A stretch of 64,000 nucleotides of DNA from Nonomuraea sp. NBC_00507 (GTDB taxonomy: Bacteria > Actinomycetota > Actinomycetes > Streptosporangiales > Streptosporangiaceae): assembly GCF_036013525.1 (NCBI RefSeq), contig NZ_CP107853.1, positions 10,726,001 to 10,790,000 of the forward strand, read 5' to 3'. Position numbers and translations under genes: made by a program. This document shows, one piece after another, positions 9,345 to 17,847 of the stretch (position 1 is its first letter; each line of letters starts with the position of its first letter). Below the pieces are notes generated by a model that saw only the letters and a list, made by a program, of their open reading frames with translations, was not told the origin of the DNA and ran no database searches.

Positions 9345-10143
9345 GGGAGATCGCCACCTCGCGCTCCTGAACCTGCGCCGCCGCCACCTCGTCACGCAGC
9401 AGCTTCCACACGTGGTGCCGGTACTCGCCGAAGACCGGATCGGCCCGCAGGTCGCCCTCGCGCGAGTCGAACGCGATGTCGACGATCTCCTTGATCCGGC
9501 CGGGCCTGGAGGTCATCACGGCCACCCGCTCCCCCAGGTAGACGGCCTCGTCGATGCCGTGGGTGATGAAGATGACCGTCTTGCCGGTGTGCTGCCAGAC
9601 GCGCACCAGCTCCTCCTGCAGGGACTCGCGGGTCTGCGCGTCCAGCGCCGCGAACGGCTCGTCCATCAGCAGCACGTCCGGGTCGAAGGCGAGGCTGCGG
9701 GCGATGGCCACCCGCTGCCGCATGCCGCCGGACAACTCGTGCGGGTAGCGGTCCTCGAAGCCGGCCAGGCCGACGAGCGCGAGGTGCTCACGTGCCCGCC
9801 GGGCCCGCTCCTTCCGCGGCACGGCCTTGGCCTCCAGCCCGAACTCGACGTTGGCCTGGGCGGTGCGCCAGGGGAACAGGGCGTACTGCTGGAAGACGAT
9901 CCCGCGGTCGAGCCCAGGGCCGGTGACGGGGGCGCCGTCGATGACGATCTCTCCAGACGTCGGGAGCGTCAGCCCGGCGACCAGGTCGAGGAGTGTGGAC
10001 TTGCCGCAGCCGCTGGGGCCCACGAGCGTGAGAAACTCGCCCGCGCGCACGTCGAGGTCCACGCCGGACAACGCGGTGAACGGCTCGCCGGCGTCCCTGA
10101 CGGGGAAGGTCTTGCTGACGTTCCTGATGCCGATTTTGCTCAT
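9337..10143 (-). CDS. ABC transporter ATP-binding protein, SsuB/TauB type
   Basis: 268 aa. Walker [11 protein letters not shown]-loop FQQYALFPW, signature LSGGMRQR, Walker [13 protein letters not shown] and switch His in FITHGIDEAVYLG are all intact, so it should be an active ATPase energising the neighbouring permease. The ATG at 10143 overlaps the receptor gene's stop (ATGA). The nitrate/sulfonate/taurine subfamily is indicated by sequence style and by the receptor and permease types. Confidence 0.95.
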   Translation of the reverse strand: MSKIGIRNVSKTFPVRDAGEPFTALSGVDLDVRAGEFLTLVGPSGCGKSTLLDLVAGLTLPTSGEIVIDGAPVTGPGLDRGIVFQQYALFPWRTAQANVEFGLEAKAVPRKERARRAREHLALVGLAGFEDRYPHELSGGMRQRVAIARSLAFDPDVLLMDEPFAALDAQTRESLQEELVRVWQHTGKTVIFITHGIDEAVYLGERVAVMTSRPGRIKEIVDIAFDSREGDLRADPVFGEYRHHVWKLLRDEVAAAQVQEREVAISHG

Positions 10144-11150
10144 GATCCGCTCCCGCCGGCGTAGGGGTTGAACGCGTTGGTATAGAGGTCGGCCGCCTTG
10201 ACCTGGCCGGGCTTGATCTCGCCTTCGCGCTGCAGCCAGTCGATCCAGGTCTGGAACTCCTTCTCGGCGATGACGCCGCCCTTGCCTGCGATGCCGGTGC
10301 TCTTCCAGAACCGCACGGTGTCGGCGCTCTCGTTGCGGCCGCGCTTGGCGATGATCTGCTCGAACGTGGCGATGACCTCCTCGCGGGAGTGGGTCTGCGC
10401 CCATTCGACGGCCTTGGCGAAGCCGGTCACGAAGGTTTTGGTGGTGGTCGGGTTGTCAGCGATGAAGTCCTCGCGCAGGACGACGGCTCCGGCGGTGAAC
10501 GGGCCGAGCAGGTCCACGTCGGTGAACAGCGGCCGCAGCCCGCCGCGTTCGAGCGCCTTGTCCTTGAGCACGCCGCCCAGCGTGCCGACGTCGAGCTGAC
10601 CCTGCCGGATGGCCTGCTCGGTGTTGACCGGCGGGATCACCACGAGCTGGACCTGCTTGATCTGGTCGGGCGTCAGCCCTTCGCGCCTGAGGTACTCCTT
10701 GATGACGGCCTCGTGGTGCGCGCCGAGCGTGTTGACGCCGATCCTTTTGCCGATGAGGTCGCGGGCGGTCTTGATGGGGCTGTTCTCGTTGACGTAGTAG
10801 CCGTTGAAGGTGTCCTTGTCGGAGCCGTAGTAGCCGATCACCGCCTTGATGGGGGCCTTGGCCGCCTTGAGCTTGATGATCGCGCCGTCGAAGGCGCCGC
10901 CGAAGTCGGTCTGCCCGGTGGCCGCGGACTGGATGTCCTGCGGTCCCGAGGTGGTGTTGCCCACCCACTTCAGCTTGAGGTCGCCGAGATAGCCGAGCTC
11001 CGCGGCCAGTTCGGGGAAGGTGACGGCGCCGGCGCTGCCCTGGTAACGCAGCACCTTCACCTCCGAGTCGGATGTCGCCTCGGCGCCGCCGCAACCGGCC
11101 AGGACGGCGGGCAGCAGCGCGGCGATGAGGGCAGGTTTGAGCTTGATCAC
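10140..11150 (-). CDS. ABC transporter substrate-binding lipoprotein, SsuA/TauA type
   Basis: 336 aa. Signal peptide with lipobox LAGC (Cys20) anchoring the receptor to the outer face of the membrane. The NMT1/SsuA-like fold is seen in VLRYQGSAGAVTFPELAAELGYL, TDFGGAFDGAIIKLKAA and GKRIGVNTLGAHHEAVIKEYL. First gene of the five-gene operon (receptor, ATPase, permease, monooxygenase, reductase), all with overlapping stop and start codons. Transcription probably starts from the sigma-A-like promoter at 11278-11306, which leaves a leader of about 120 nt. Ligand is likely a sulfonate or related organosulfur compound, by context. Confidence 0.92.
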   Translation of the reverse strand: MIKLKPALIAALLPAVLAGCGGAEATSDSEVKVLRYQGSAGAVTFPELAAELGYLGDLKLKWVGNTTSGPQDIQSAATGQTDFGGAFDGAIIKLKAAKAPIKAVIGYYGSDKDTFNGYYVNENSPIKTARDLIGKRIGVNTLGAHHEAVIKEYLRREGLTPDQIKQVQLVVIPPVNTEQAIRQGQLDVGTLGGVLKDKALERGGLRPLFTDVDLLGPFTAGAVVLREDFIADNPTTTKTFVTGFAKAVEWAQTHSREEVIATFEQIIAKRGRNESADTVRFWKSTGIAGKGGVIAEKEFQTWIDWLQREGEIKPGQVKAADLYTNAFNPYAGGSGS

Positions 11151-11277
11151 GATGGGTTCCTCTGGGGGGAGGGAAAAGAGGTCTGCCTGGGTGCGTGATC
11201 AGCGACACTGCGCGCTGGCGACGTGGCCGAAGTCCACGTGCGGGCGGGTTGTCAGGTAAAGGCCCCTCATGCTTACG

Positions 11278-11306
11278 AAGCTACGGATCTCCAGGCCGAA
11301 AGTCAA
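11278..11306 (-). promoter_or_regulatory. Predicted promoter of the organosulfur operon
   Basis: On the minus strand TTGACT, a 17-bp spacer and TAGCTT match a sigma-A/HrdB promoter. Just upstream of the -35 (about 11307-11331) is a short A/T-rich stretch with repeated CATG words (TACATGACATACATG) that could bind a regulator. In the leader, 11221-11239 forms a hairpin (ACGTGG-N7-CCACGT). Box positions are direct observation; activity is inferred. Confidence 0.6.
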
Positions 11307-11376
11307 CATTTCCTACATGACATACATGAAACTCCCCCGTCGCTAAGCTCGGGCCGTACCGATCTATGGAGGGCCG

Positions 11377-11709
11377 ATGATCTTCATTACCGCCAAGTTC
11401 CGCATCCTGCCCGAGCACGCCGACCGCTGGCCGGAGATCTCCGCCGCGTTCACCGAGGCGACCCGCTCCGAGCCCGGCTGCCTGTGGTTCGACTGGTCGC
11501 GCAGCCTTGACGATCCGAACGAGTACGTCCTGGTCGAGGCGTTCCGCGACGACGCGGCCGGGGCCGCGCACGTGCAGTCGGACCACTTCAAGCAGGCTCA
11601 GCGCACGCTGCCGGACTACCTGGCCGAGACGCCGCGGATCGTCAACGCCGCGGTCCCGCAGGACGACTGGTCGGAGCTCGGCGAGCTCGCCGTGCCCCCG
11701 AGGGGTTAG
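11377..11709 (+). CDS. Antibiotic-biosynthesis-monooxygenase (ABM) domain protein, YgiN-like
   Basis: 110 aa, one ABM ferredoxin-like domain: residues 1-12 FITAKFRILPEH, then SEPGCLWFDWSRS and YVLVEAFRDDAAGAAHVQSDHFKQ, the conserved core of small dimeric quinol monooxygenase-like enzymes. GGAGGG lies just ahead of the ATG. It is divergent from the organosulfur operon across a 226-bp gap and may share its control region. Its stop overlaps the end of the converging GH35 gene by 4 bp. The reaction is unknown; quinone oxidation or dechelation are both possible for the family. Confidence 0.85.
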   Translation: MIFITAKFRILPEHADRWPEISAAFTEATRSEPGCLWFDWSRSLDDPNEYVLVEAFRDDAAGAAHVQSDHFKQAQRTLPDYLAETPRIVNAAVPQDDWSELGELAVPPRG

Positions 11710-14564
11710 TCCACGCGGACGTTGCCGTAGGCGAACAGGCTGATCGGGCCGGGGCCGGCGGGCACCGGCTCTTCGGCGGTGACGGCCAGGGCGAGGGTGT
11801 TGGTCCCGCGCTCGGCCAACAGCCCTGCCGGGAGCGAAAACTCCTTCTGCGGGCCGATGTCGCCGCCGTACTGGCCGACGTTCCAGCCGTTGAGGAAGAT
11901 CAGCACGCGGTACGCCGGTGAGGGGTCGCCACCGAAGCGGAGGCCGATCGGGACGTCCTGGCCCTGGGGCAGGTCAAGCTTGAAGGACGTCCGGTACCAG
12001 GTGACGCCGGGGGTCAAGGGGGCTGCCGGGGTGGCGTTCTTCCAGGATTTGTCGGGATAGGTCGGCAGGTGCCAGCCGGTGCGTTCGCCGTACAGGCCGC
12101 CGTTGTTGAGCCCGCCGCGCACCGGATCGGCCCCGGCGGCGCCCTGGATGCGCCAGGAGATCGGGGTGCCACCGATGGCGGCGCCGACCAGGCCGCGTGG
12201 CTGTTTGAAGCGCAGGTCGTCGGCGATCCAGTCGTCGTTGTGGCCCATGTTGGCGACGAGGACGGCGATCACGTTGTCCGCGCCCGGCTTCAGCAGTCCC
12301 GCCGGGATGGCGAAGTGGCCGGGGCCCGGGTCGGGGTTGGGCGGGGTCCACTGGTCGCCGGAGTCCGCCTGCACGCCGCCGGCCGCCGAGCCGAGGTAGC
12401 GGCCGTTCAGCCACACCAGGTAGTTGCCGCGTTTGCCGGTGATCGCGTTCAGGTCGATGGTGGTCTCGGCTCCGGTGGCGGTGAAGTGGCCGCGGTACCA
12501 GACGTTGCCGTAGTGGCAGCCGTAGTCGTCGGCGTACAGGACGGGCAGAGTCTTGGGCGGGTGCGGGCTGGTGGTCGTGGTGCGGTCGGCGCGGGTCCAC
12601 CGGGAGTCGTCGAACCTGGGCTGGGCCTCAGGGGCCTCGGGGCGAGTGCGCCAGGAGGTCAGCTCGGGCATCGGGGCCGGTTCGGGGGCGCGGGCCGAGC
12701 CGAGCAGCGAGCCGCTCGGCGTGCGGGTCACGCGGACGTCGCGGGTGCCGATCCGCAGCCGGTGGGCAGCGGGCGGCGCGAACACCTCCACCGCTGGGCT
12801 CGCGGCATTCCCGGCCGCCACGGGGGTGGTGTCCCCTGCCACGTCGGCCACGAGGCGTACGGTGTCGCCGTTCACGGACGCCGAGCGCACGAGATCCGTT
12901 CCGCGCACCAGTACCGGGTCCGTAGCCGTGTCCGCCCGCCAGAACCTCGCCGCCTCCTCATCCGTGCCGATCAGCAGCAGCAGCGGTCGCCGCCCGCCTC
13001 CCGTGACCAGCACACGGGCCAGCCCTTCGTGGCTGTAGTCCAGCCGCAGCTCGCCCCCGGAGTAGGAACTGCTCACGCGACCTTCGAGCACCGTGACGCG
13101 CGGCTCGGACCCGTATCGCAGGATGGTGGCGCCGGGTGAGCCCGCGGTGCCGTAGAGGACGGCGACGTCGCGGCCTCCGATGGCGGCGTGCGTCATGATC
13201 TCGGACGTGGACAGGACCAGGCGCTGGCCGCCGAGGTCGTACTCGCCGACGAGCACGTGGGCGTCACGTCCCTTGACCTGCACGGGCACGCGGTGTCCCG
13301 CCCAGTCGAGCGTGGCGGTGTCCGTGCTCGTCGCGGCCCGGTCGGTGTGCTTGACGAGGACGAACTCGGTGCCGGTGTCCGGGTTGGCGCGCGCCACGGT
13401 GGTCAGGGCCGGATTGCCGGATGCGGGCGGCGTGGCGACCGGGTCGGTCTTGGCCAGCGGCGCGACCGCCTGCAGGAAGTAGCCCTGGCGTTTGAACTCG
13501 TCGTACTTGGGGGTCAGCTGCCGGGCCTCGGTGATCGGGGCGCCGTAGTCGTAGGAGGTGTAGACGTCGTTGGGCTGGGCGAGCCAGCCCCAGTTCGTGC
13601 CGCCGTACCCCATGTAGTACGAGAACATCGTCGCCCCGGTCGTGACCAGGTTGTTCTTGTAGAAATACTTCATGAAGGCAGGTCCGGTGAGCTCGCGGCA
13701 CTTGTCGTAGCCCGCGTCGCCCACGTCGATCGCGCCGGCTTGATACTCGGCGGCGAACACGGGGATGTCGTCACGCAGCCGCTCGGTCAGCCCTTCACCC
13801 CACGGCCCCCACAGGCCGGGGTTGGCGCATTCAAAGGACTGCGGGTAGTCGTCGATGCCCGGGATCTGCACGGCGCCTGGCCCGGTCGCCCAGGTCGAGC
13901 TCCAGCTGCCGCCGTCGCAGCAGTCGTTGGTCGTGATGGGCACGTCGATGCCGTCGGCCCGGGCCTGGTCCTGGATGTCCTGCATGTAGGCGGCGTCGGT
14001 GTTGACCTGGTATTCGTTCTCGGCGTTGTAGAGGATCACCGGCCCGCCCTCGGTGACCTGATGCCTGGCGATGATCGGGTTGATCCGGTGCAGCCACTCT
14101 CGGTAGGCGGCCTGGTAGCCGCTCTCGCTGCTGCGGGCCCGCCCCGGCACGGTCTTCACCCAGGCGGGCAGGCCGCCGCCGCTGCTTTCTGCGTTGATGT
14201 ACGGCCCCGGCCGCGCGATGACGTACAGCCCCGCTTCGGACGCCATCCGCAGCAGCCGGTCCACGTCACGCACGCCGGCGAAGTCGTACACGCCGGGCTT
14301 CGGTGAGTGGTAGGCCCACGAGAAGTAGAGGGAGACCGCGTTGAACCCGGCCGCCTTGAACTTCTCCAGCACGTCCTGCCACAACCGCGGGCTGGGCAGC
14401 CGGAAGTAGTGGAACTCGGCCGCCTGCAGCACGACCCGGCGGCCGTCCACCATCAGCGAATACCGGTCGTAGGTAACCTCGCGCGCGGCCGCGGCGCGGG
14501 CGGGCGCGACGAGAGTGGCGCAGGTCAGCAGCATGGCCAGGAGCAGCGAGAGGGTCCGCCTCAT
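11706..14564 (-). CDS. Secreted GH35 beta-galactosidase-like glycosidase
   Basis: 952 aa with a signal peptide (residues 1-24, LVAPARA). The GH35 catalytic barrel follows: FHYFRLPSP, GFNAVSLYFSWAYHSP and RPGPYINAESSGGGLPAW. The acid/base Glu lies in GGPVILYNAENEY and the nucleophile region is VFAAEYQAG. Jelly-roll galactose-binding-like domains occupy about residues 600-950. It would release terminal beta-galactose from plant or other polysaccharides outside the cell. The start is the ATG at 14564; an in-frame ATG 36 bp upstream overlaps a palindrome and is less likely. The gene has no partners in an operon. Confidence 0.9.
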   Translation of the reverse strand: MRRTLSLLLAMLLTCATLVAPARAAAAREVTYDRYSLMVDGRRVVLQAAEFHYFRLPSPRLWQDVLEKFKAAGFNAVSLYFSWAYHSPKPGVYDFAGVRDVDRLLRMASEAGLYVIARPGPYINAESSGGGLPAWVKTVPGRARSSESGYQAAYREWLHRINPIIARHQVTEGGPVILYNAENEYQVNTDAAYMQDIQDQARADGIDVPITTNDCCDGGSWSSTWATGPGAVQIPGIDDYPQSFECANPGLWGPWGEGLTERLRDDIPVFAAEYQAGAIDVGDAGYDKCRELTGPAFMKYFYKNNLVTTGATMFSYYMGYGGTNWGWLAQPNDVYTSYDYGAPITEARQLTPKYDEFKRQGYFLQAVAPLAKTDPVATPPASGNPALTTVARANPDTGTEFVLVKHTDRAATSTDTATLDWAGHRVPVQVKGRDAHVLVGEYDLGGQRLVLSTSEIMTHAAIGGRDVAVLYGTAGSPGATILRYGSEPRVTVLEGRVSSSYSGGELRLDYSHEGLARVLVTGGGRRPLLLLIGTDEEAARFWRADTATDPVLVRGTDLVRSASVNGDTVRLVADVAGDTTPVAAGNAASPAVEVFAPPAAHRLRIGTRDVRVTRTPSGSLLGSARAPEPAPMPELTSWRTRPEAPEAQPRFDDSRWTRADRTTTTSPHPPKTLPVLYADDYGCHYGNVWYRGHFTATGAETTIDLNAITGKRGNYLVWLNGRYLGSAAGGVQADSGDQWTPPNPDPGPGHFAIPAGLLKPGADNVIAVLVANMGHNDDWIADDLRFKQPRGLVGAAIGGTPISWRIQGAAGADPVRGGLNNGGLYGERTGWHLPTYPDKSWKNATPAAPLTPGVTWYRTSFKLDLPQGQDVPIGLRFGGDPSPAYRVLIFLNGWNVGQYGGDIGPQKEFSLPAGLLAERGTNTLALAVTAEEPVPAGPGPISLFAYGNVRVD

Positions 14565-14573
14565 GCCGTTTAA

Positions 14574-14590
14574 TTTGGCGACCCGCCAAA
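14574..14590. promoter_or_regulatory. Candidate operator of the GH35 gene
   Basis: Perfect 17-bp inverted repeat TTTGGCG-ACC-CGCCAAA ending 10 bp before the GH35 ATG. Position and form fit a repressor site for sugar-controlled expression; no regulator gene is adjacent. Confidence 0.55.
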
Positions 14591-14716
14591 CAAAAGTCAA
14601 CGGCCCACGCCGGCGCCCTGGGCTGCGCGAGGGTCTCGTTTACGCGACTGCCTCACTCGGCCTGACATTTCCCGCTATGGTGCCCAAGATCCCGTAAGCC
14701 TTGTCACAGGAGTCCC

Positions 14717-16198
14717 ATGTCGCCCGTCGAACCCCTCCGGGAAGGCGACCCCGCTGCCGTAGGGCCCTACCGGCTGATGGGGCGTCTGGGCGCGGGTGGC
14801 CAAGGGGTGGTCTACCTGAGCCAGGGGCCCGACGGCAGGCCGGTCGCGGTCAAAGTGCTCCGCGAGGGACTCGCCGACGAGCGCTTCGCCAAGGAGATCG
14901 ACGCGGCGCGCCGGGTGGAGCCTTTCTGCATCGCTCAGGTGCTCGACGCCTCACTGAGCGACCGGCCGTACATCGTCACCGAGTACGTCGAAGGGCCTTC
15001 ACTCCAGCAAGCCGGCCGCCACACTGGGGCCGACCTGCAGCGGCTCGCGGTGGCGACCGCGACCGCACTGACGGCCATTCATCAGGCCGGCATCGTCCAC
15101 CGCGACTTCAAGCCCGCCAACGTGCTGCTCGGACGGGGCGGGCCCCGGGTGATCGACTTCGGGATCGCCCGGTCTGTCGAAGCGGGGATGACGGCGACCA
15201 GCAGCATCGTGGGGACTCCTGCTTACATGGCGCCGGAGCAGCTCGCCGGCGAGCGGATCACACCGGCCGTCGACGTGTTCGCGTGGGCATCGGTGATCGT
15301 GTTCGCCGCCACCGGGACGCCCCCGTTCGGTGAGGACTCACTGCCCGCGGTGATCAACAGGATCCTGCACAACGAGCCACAGCTCGGCGACCTGCCGCAA
15401 CCGTTGCGCGGGATCGTGCTGGGGTGCCTGGCCAAGGATCCGGCGCGCCGGCCGACCATGCGGGACGTTTTGCTGCAGCTCCTGGGTGGACAGGCCCCGG
15501 CTCCTGCGCCTGCGCACGGTGCCGATGGCCGTGGTCCGTCCACTGTTCCCGGGCGGCGCGGAAGCAGGACGGCGCTCGTCGCGGGCGTCTCCAGCGTGGG
15601 GGCGCTGGCGGTCGCGGCCACCCTCGCCTGGGGGGCCACGAGCGTCTGGGGCGTCCCTGGCTCGCCACCGACCAAGCAGCCGCTGGCGTTCACCTCTGCC
15701 GCGACGCCGTCCCCCACGAAAACGCGCCAGAGCGCGAAAAGGACCAAACGTCCTTCCACCCCGAAACCGTCGACCACCACGAAGCCGACCGTGACACGGA
15801 CCACGAAGCCGACGCAGACCGTGAAGCCGACGCAGCCCGCTCCCAGCGCGACGACCTCATCGGCGAAACCCCGATCGGGCAGCGGCTCCTTCCGGATCGT
15901 CTGGGTGCGGATCATCGGCCCCAGACATGCCGACACTCCTGACTGCGTGTTCGGCCAGGGCAACCTCTCCGGTCTGGTGGAGGGGACCAAGCTGTCCACC
16001 ACGTTCCGCTACGAATGGGTCCTGGACGGGAAAGTGGTGCAGCGCTCCGAGTCCGTCATCGCCGACACCTACACCCGGCAGGTCACCGGCCCGCTCGTGG
16101 AGTCGGACGGTCCCCATCGGGTCGTCCTCCGCCTCACCTCGCCCCAGGCTGCGTCGAAGACGTTCTCGTTCACCATCTGCCCCACGGGGAGCGAATGA
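14717..16198 (+). CDS. Membrane-anchored Ser/Thr protein kinase (PknB-like), copy 1
   Basis: 493 aa. Kinase domain about residues 18-260: glycine loop GAGGQG, ATP lysine 46 (VAVKVL), catalytic loop HRDFKPAN (128-135), DFGIAR and APEQL. A Pro-rich linker leads to one transmembrane helix (about 290-313), then a Thr/Lys/Pro-rich stalk and a roughly 110-residue extracellular domain of unknown type with two Cys. Ribosome site AGGAG before the ATG. Its stop overlaps the start of a close paralogue, forming a two-gene operon. The kinase probably senses something outside the cell through the C-terminal domain; no ligand motif (PASTA etc.) was recognised. Confidence 0.93.
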   Translation: MSPVEPLREGDPAAVGPYRLMGRLGAGGQGVVYLSQGPDGRPVAVKVLREGLADERFAKEIDAARRVEPFCIAQVLDASLSDRPYIVTEYVEGPSLQQAGRHTGADLQRLAVATATALTAIHQAGIVHRDFKPANVLLGRGGPRVIDFGIARSVEAGMTATSSIVGTPAYMAPEQLAGERITPAVDVFAWASVIVFAATGTPPFGEDSLPAVINRILHNEPQLGDLPQPLRGIVLGCLAKDPARRPTMRDVLLQLLGGQAPAPAPAHGADGRGPSTVPGRRGSRTALVAGVSSVGALAVAATLAWGATSVWGVPGSPPTKQPLAFTSAATPSPTKTRQSAKRTKRPSTPKPSTTTKPTVTRTTKPTQTVKPTQPAPSATTSSAKPRSGSGSFRIVWVRIIGPRHADTPDCVFGQGNLSGLVEGTKLSTTFRYEWVLDGKVVQRSESVIADTYTRQVTGPLVESDGPHRVVLRLTSPQAASKTFSFTICPTGSE

Positions 16199-17682
16199 TG
16201 GACCCGCTCCTGCCGGAAGATCCGGCGGCCGTGGGCCCGTACCGGCTGCTGGGGCGTCTGGGCGCGGGTGGCCAAGGGGTGGTCTACCTGGGCCGGGCTC
16301 CCGACGGGCGGCCGGTCGCGGTCAAGGTGCTGGCTGACGGCCCGGCGCCTGATCATCGCTTCGCCAAGGAGATCGACGCGGCGCGCCGGGTGGAGCCTTT
16401 CTGCATCGCTCAGGTGCTCGACGCGTCGCTGAGCGGCCGGCCGTACATCGTGACCGAGTACGTCGAAGGGCCCTCGCTCCAGCAGGCGGGCCGCCACACC
16501 GGCGCCGACCTGCAGCGGCTCGCGGTGGCGACCGCGACCGCGCTGGCGGCGATCCACCGGGCCGGGGTGGTGCATCGCGATTTCAAGCCCGCCAACGTGC
16601 TGCTCGGGAGGGATGGGCCGCGGGTCATCGACTTCGGCATCGCCCGCGCGTCCGGCCATTCGCTGACCGTGACGAGCAGCATCGTCGGCACGCCCGCCTA
16701 CATGGCGCCGGAGCAGCTCGCGGGCGCCCCGCTCGGTCCCGCCGTGGACGTCTTCGCGTGGGCGTCGGTGATCGTGTTCGCCGCGACAGGGAGTCCGCCG
16801 TTCGGCAACGACTCACTGCCCGCGGTGATCCGCCGCATCCTCCACGACGAGCCGTACCTGGGCGACCTGCCGGGTCCGCTGCGTCCGATCGTGCTGTCCT
16901 GCCTGGCCAAGGACCCCGCCGCCCGGCCTGCCATGCAGGACGTCCTGCTCCGGCTCATCGGCGCCCCGCCCGCCGGCACGCCGGACGCCGCGACACGCCA
17001 CCGAGGGAGTACGGCCGGCCACCGAGGCGGTACGGCGGGTCGTCCCGCGAGGCGCCCGCGCTGGAAGGCACTGCTGGCGGGCGTCGGCGCGTTGGGGGTG
17101 TCCGCCGCCCTGGTCGCCGGAGCGATCACGTGGATGCCCGCCCCGGCGACGACGGCCGCGCCCACCCCCTCGTCCCCCACGGACCAGGCCACCACGACCA
17201 GCCCACCGGCCAAGAACCTGGACGCTGACAAGACCCCCAGCGCGCCGGCCAAGAAGACCCGCCCCACCAGGACCGCCCGCTCCACCCCCACCCCCACCCC
17301 CTCCCGCCGCCCGTCGACGTCCGAACCGACGACGTCCCCGTCGAAACCCGCGACCACGACTGCGGCCGCGGCGACCGTACGCCTGGTGTCGTTGACGCTG
17401 GAGGGGCAGCAGGTCGGCGCGGACGGCTGCTGGTCGCCCAGCCTCTTCCCGGTCGCCGCGATCAAGGGTCCGTCGGGCAAGCAGACGGAGTACACCTACC
17501 GCTGGGTGGTGGACGGCCAGGACGAGGGACGGAACACGGGCTGGGTGACCGGCACGACCAAGGACCGGCGCAACCCCTTCGGCGCCTTCGAGCCGGGGTC
17601 GCACACGATCGTCTACCACCTGCTGACACCCTCGAGGGCCACCCGGAGAGTGTCGTTCCGGGTGTGCGAGCGATTGTCCTAG
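16195..17682 (+). CDS. Membrane-anchored Ser/Thr protein kinase (PknB-like), copy 2
   Basis: 495 aa, starting in the overlap ATGATG with the stop of copy 1; the second ATG (16198) has better spacing from GGGGAG. Kinase motifs GAGGQG, VAVKVL, HRDFKPANVLL, DFGIA and APEQL are intact. One transmembrane helix follows near residues 300-320, then a long Thr/Pro-rich stalk and a C-terminal extracellular domain that resembles that of copy 1 only in outline. The kinase domain is nearly identical to copy 1, including a 68-bp stretch of perfect DNA identity, so this is a tandem duplication whose sensor parts have diverged. Confidence 0.93.
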   Translation: MMDPLLPEDPAAVGPYRLLGRLGAGGQGVVYLGRAPDGRPVAVKVLADGPAPDHRFAKEIDAARRVEPFCIAQVLDASLSGRPYIVTEYVEGPSLQQAGRHTGADLQRLAVATATALAAIHRAGVVHRDFKPANVLLGRDGPRVIDFGIARASGHSLTVTSSIVGTPAYMAPEQLAGAPLGPAVDVFAWASVIVFAATGSPPFGNDSLPAVIRRILHDEPYLGDLPGPLRPIVLSCLAKDPAARPAMQDVLLRLIGAPPAGTPDAATRHRGSTAGHRGGTAGRPARRPRWKALLAGVGALGVSAALVAGAITWMPAPATTAAPTPSSPTDQATTTSPPAKNLDADKTPSAPAKKTRPTRTARSTPTPTPSRRPSTSEPTTSPSKPATTTAAAATVRLVSLTLEGQQVGADGCWSPSLFPVAAIKGPSGKQTEYTYRWVVDGQDEGRNTGWVTGTTKDRRNPFGAFEPGSHTIVYHLLTPSRATRRVSFRVCERLS

Positions 17683-17847
17683 CGCACGCCGATGGCCCGC
17701 GTGGGCGCCGGCACGTTACGGGAAAGTTACAACTCTCGCCAACCCCTACACAGCCGCGTTTTCCCACTTCAGAGCACTATGCGGCACTCAGCAGGTTTTT
17801 TTCCGGGTTATTGACGAAAAACAGCGACGGTGGGCAGACTCGGCGGT

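Noticed and set aside
4371..11150. Secondary-metabolite cluster around trpBA and the flavin monooxygenase
   Set aside because: No PKS, NRPS, terpene or tailoring genes nearby; the operon structure fits organosulfur uptake better.
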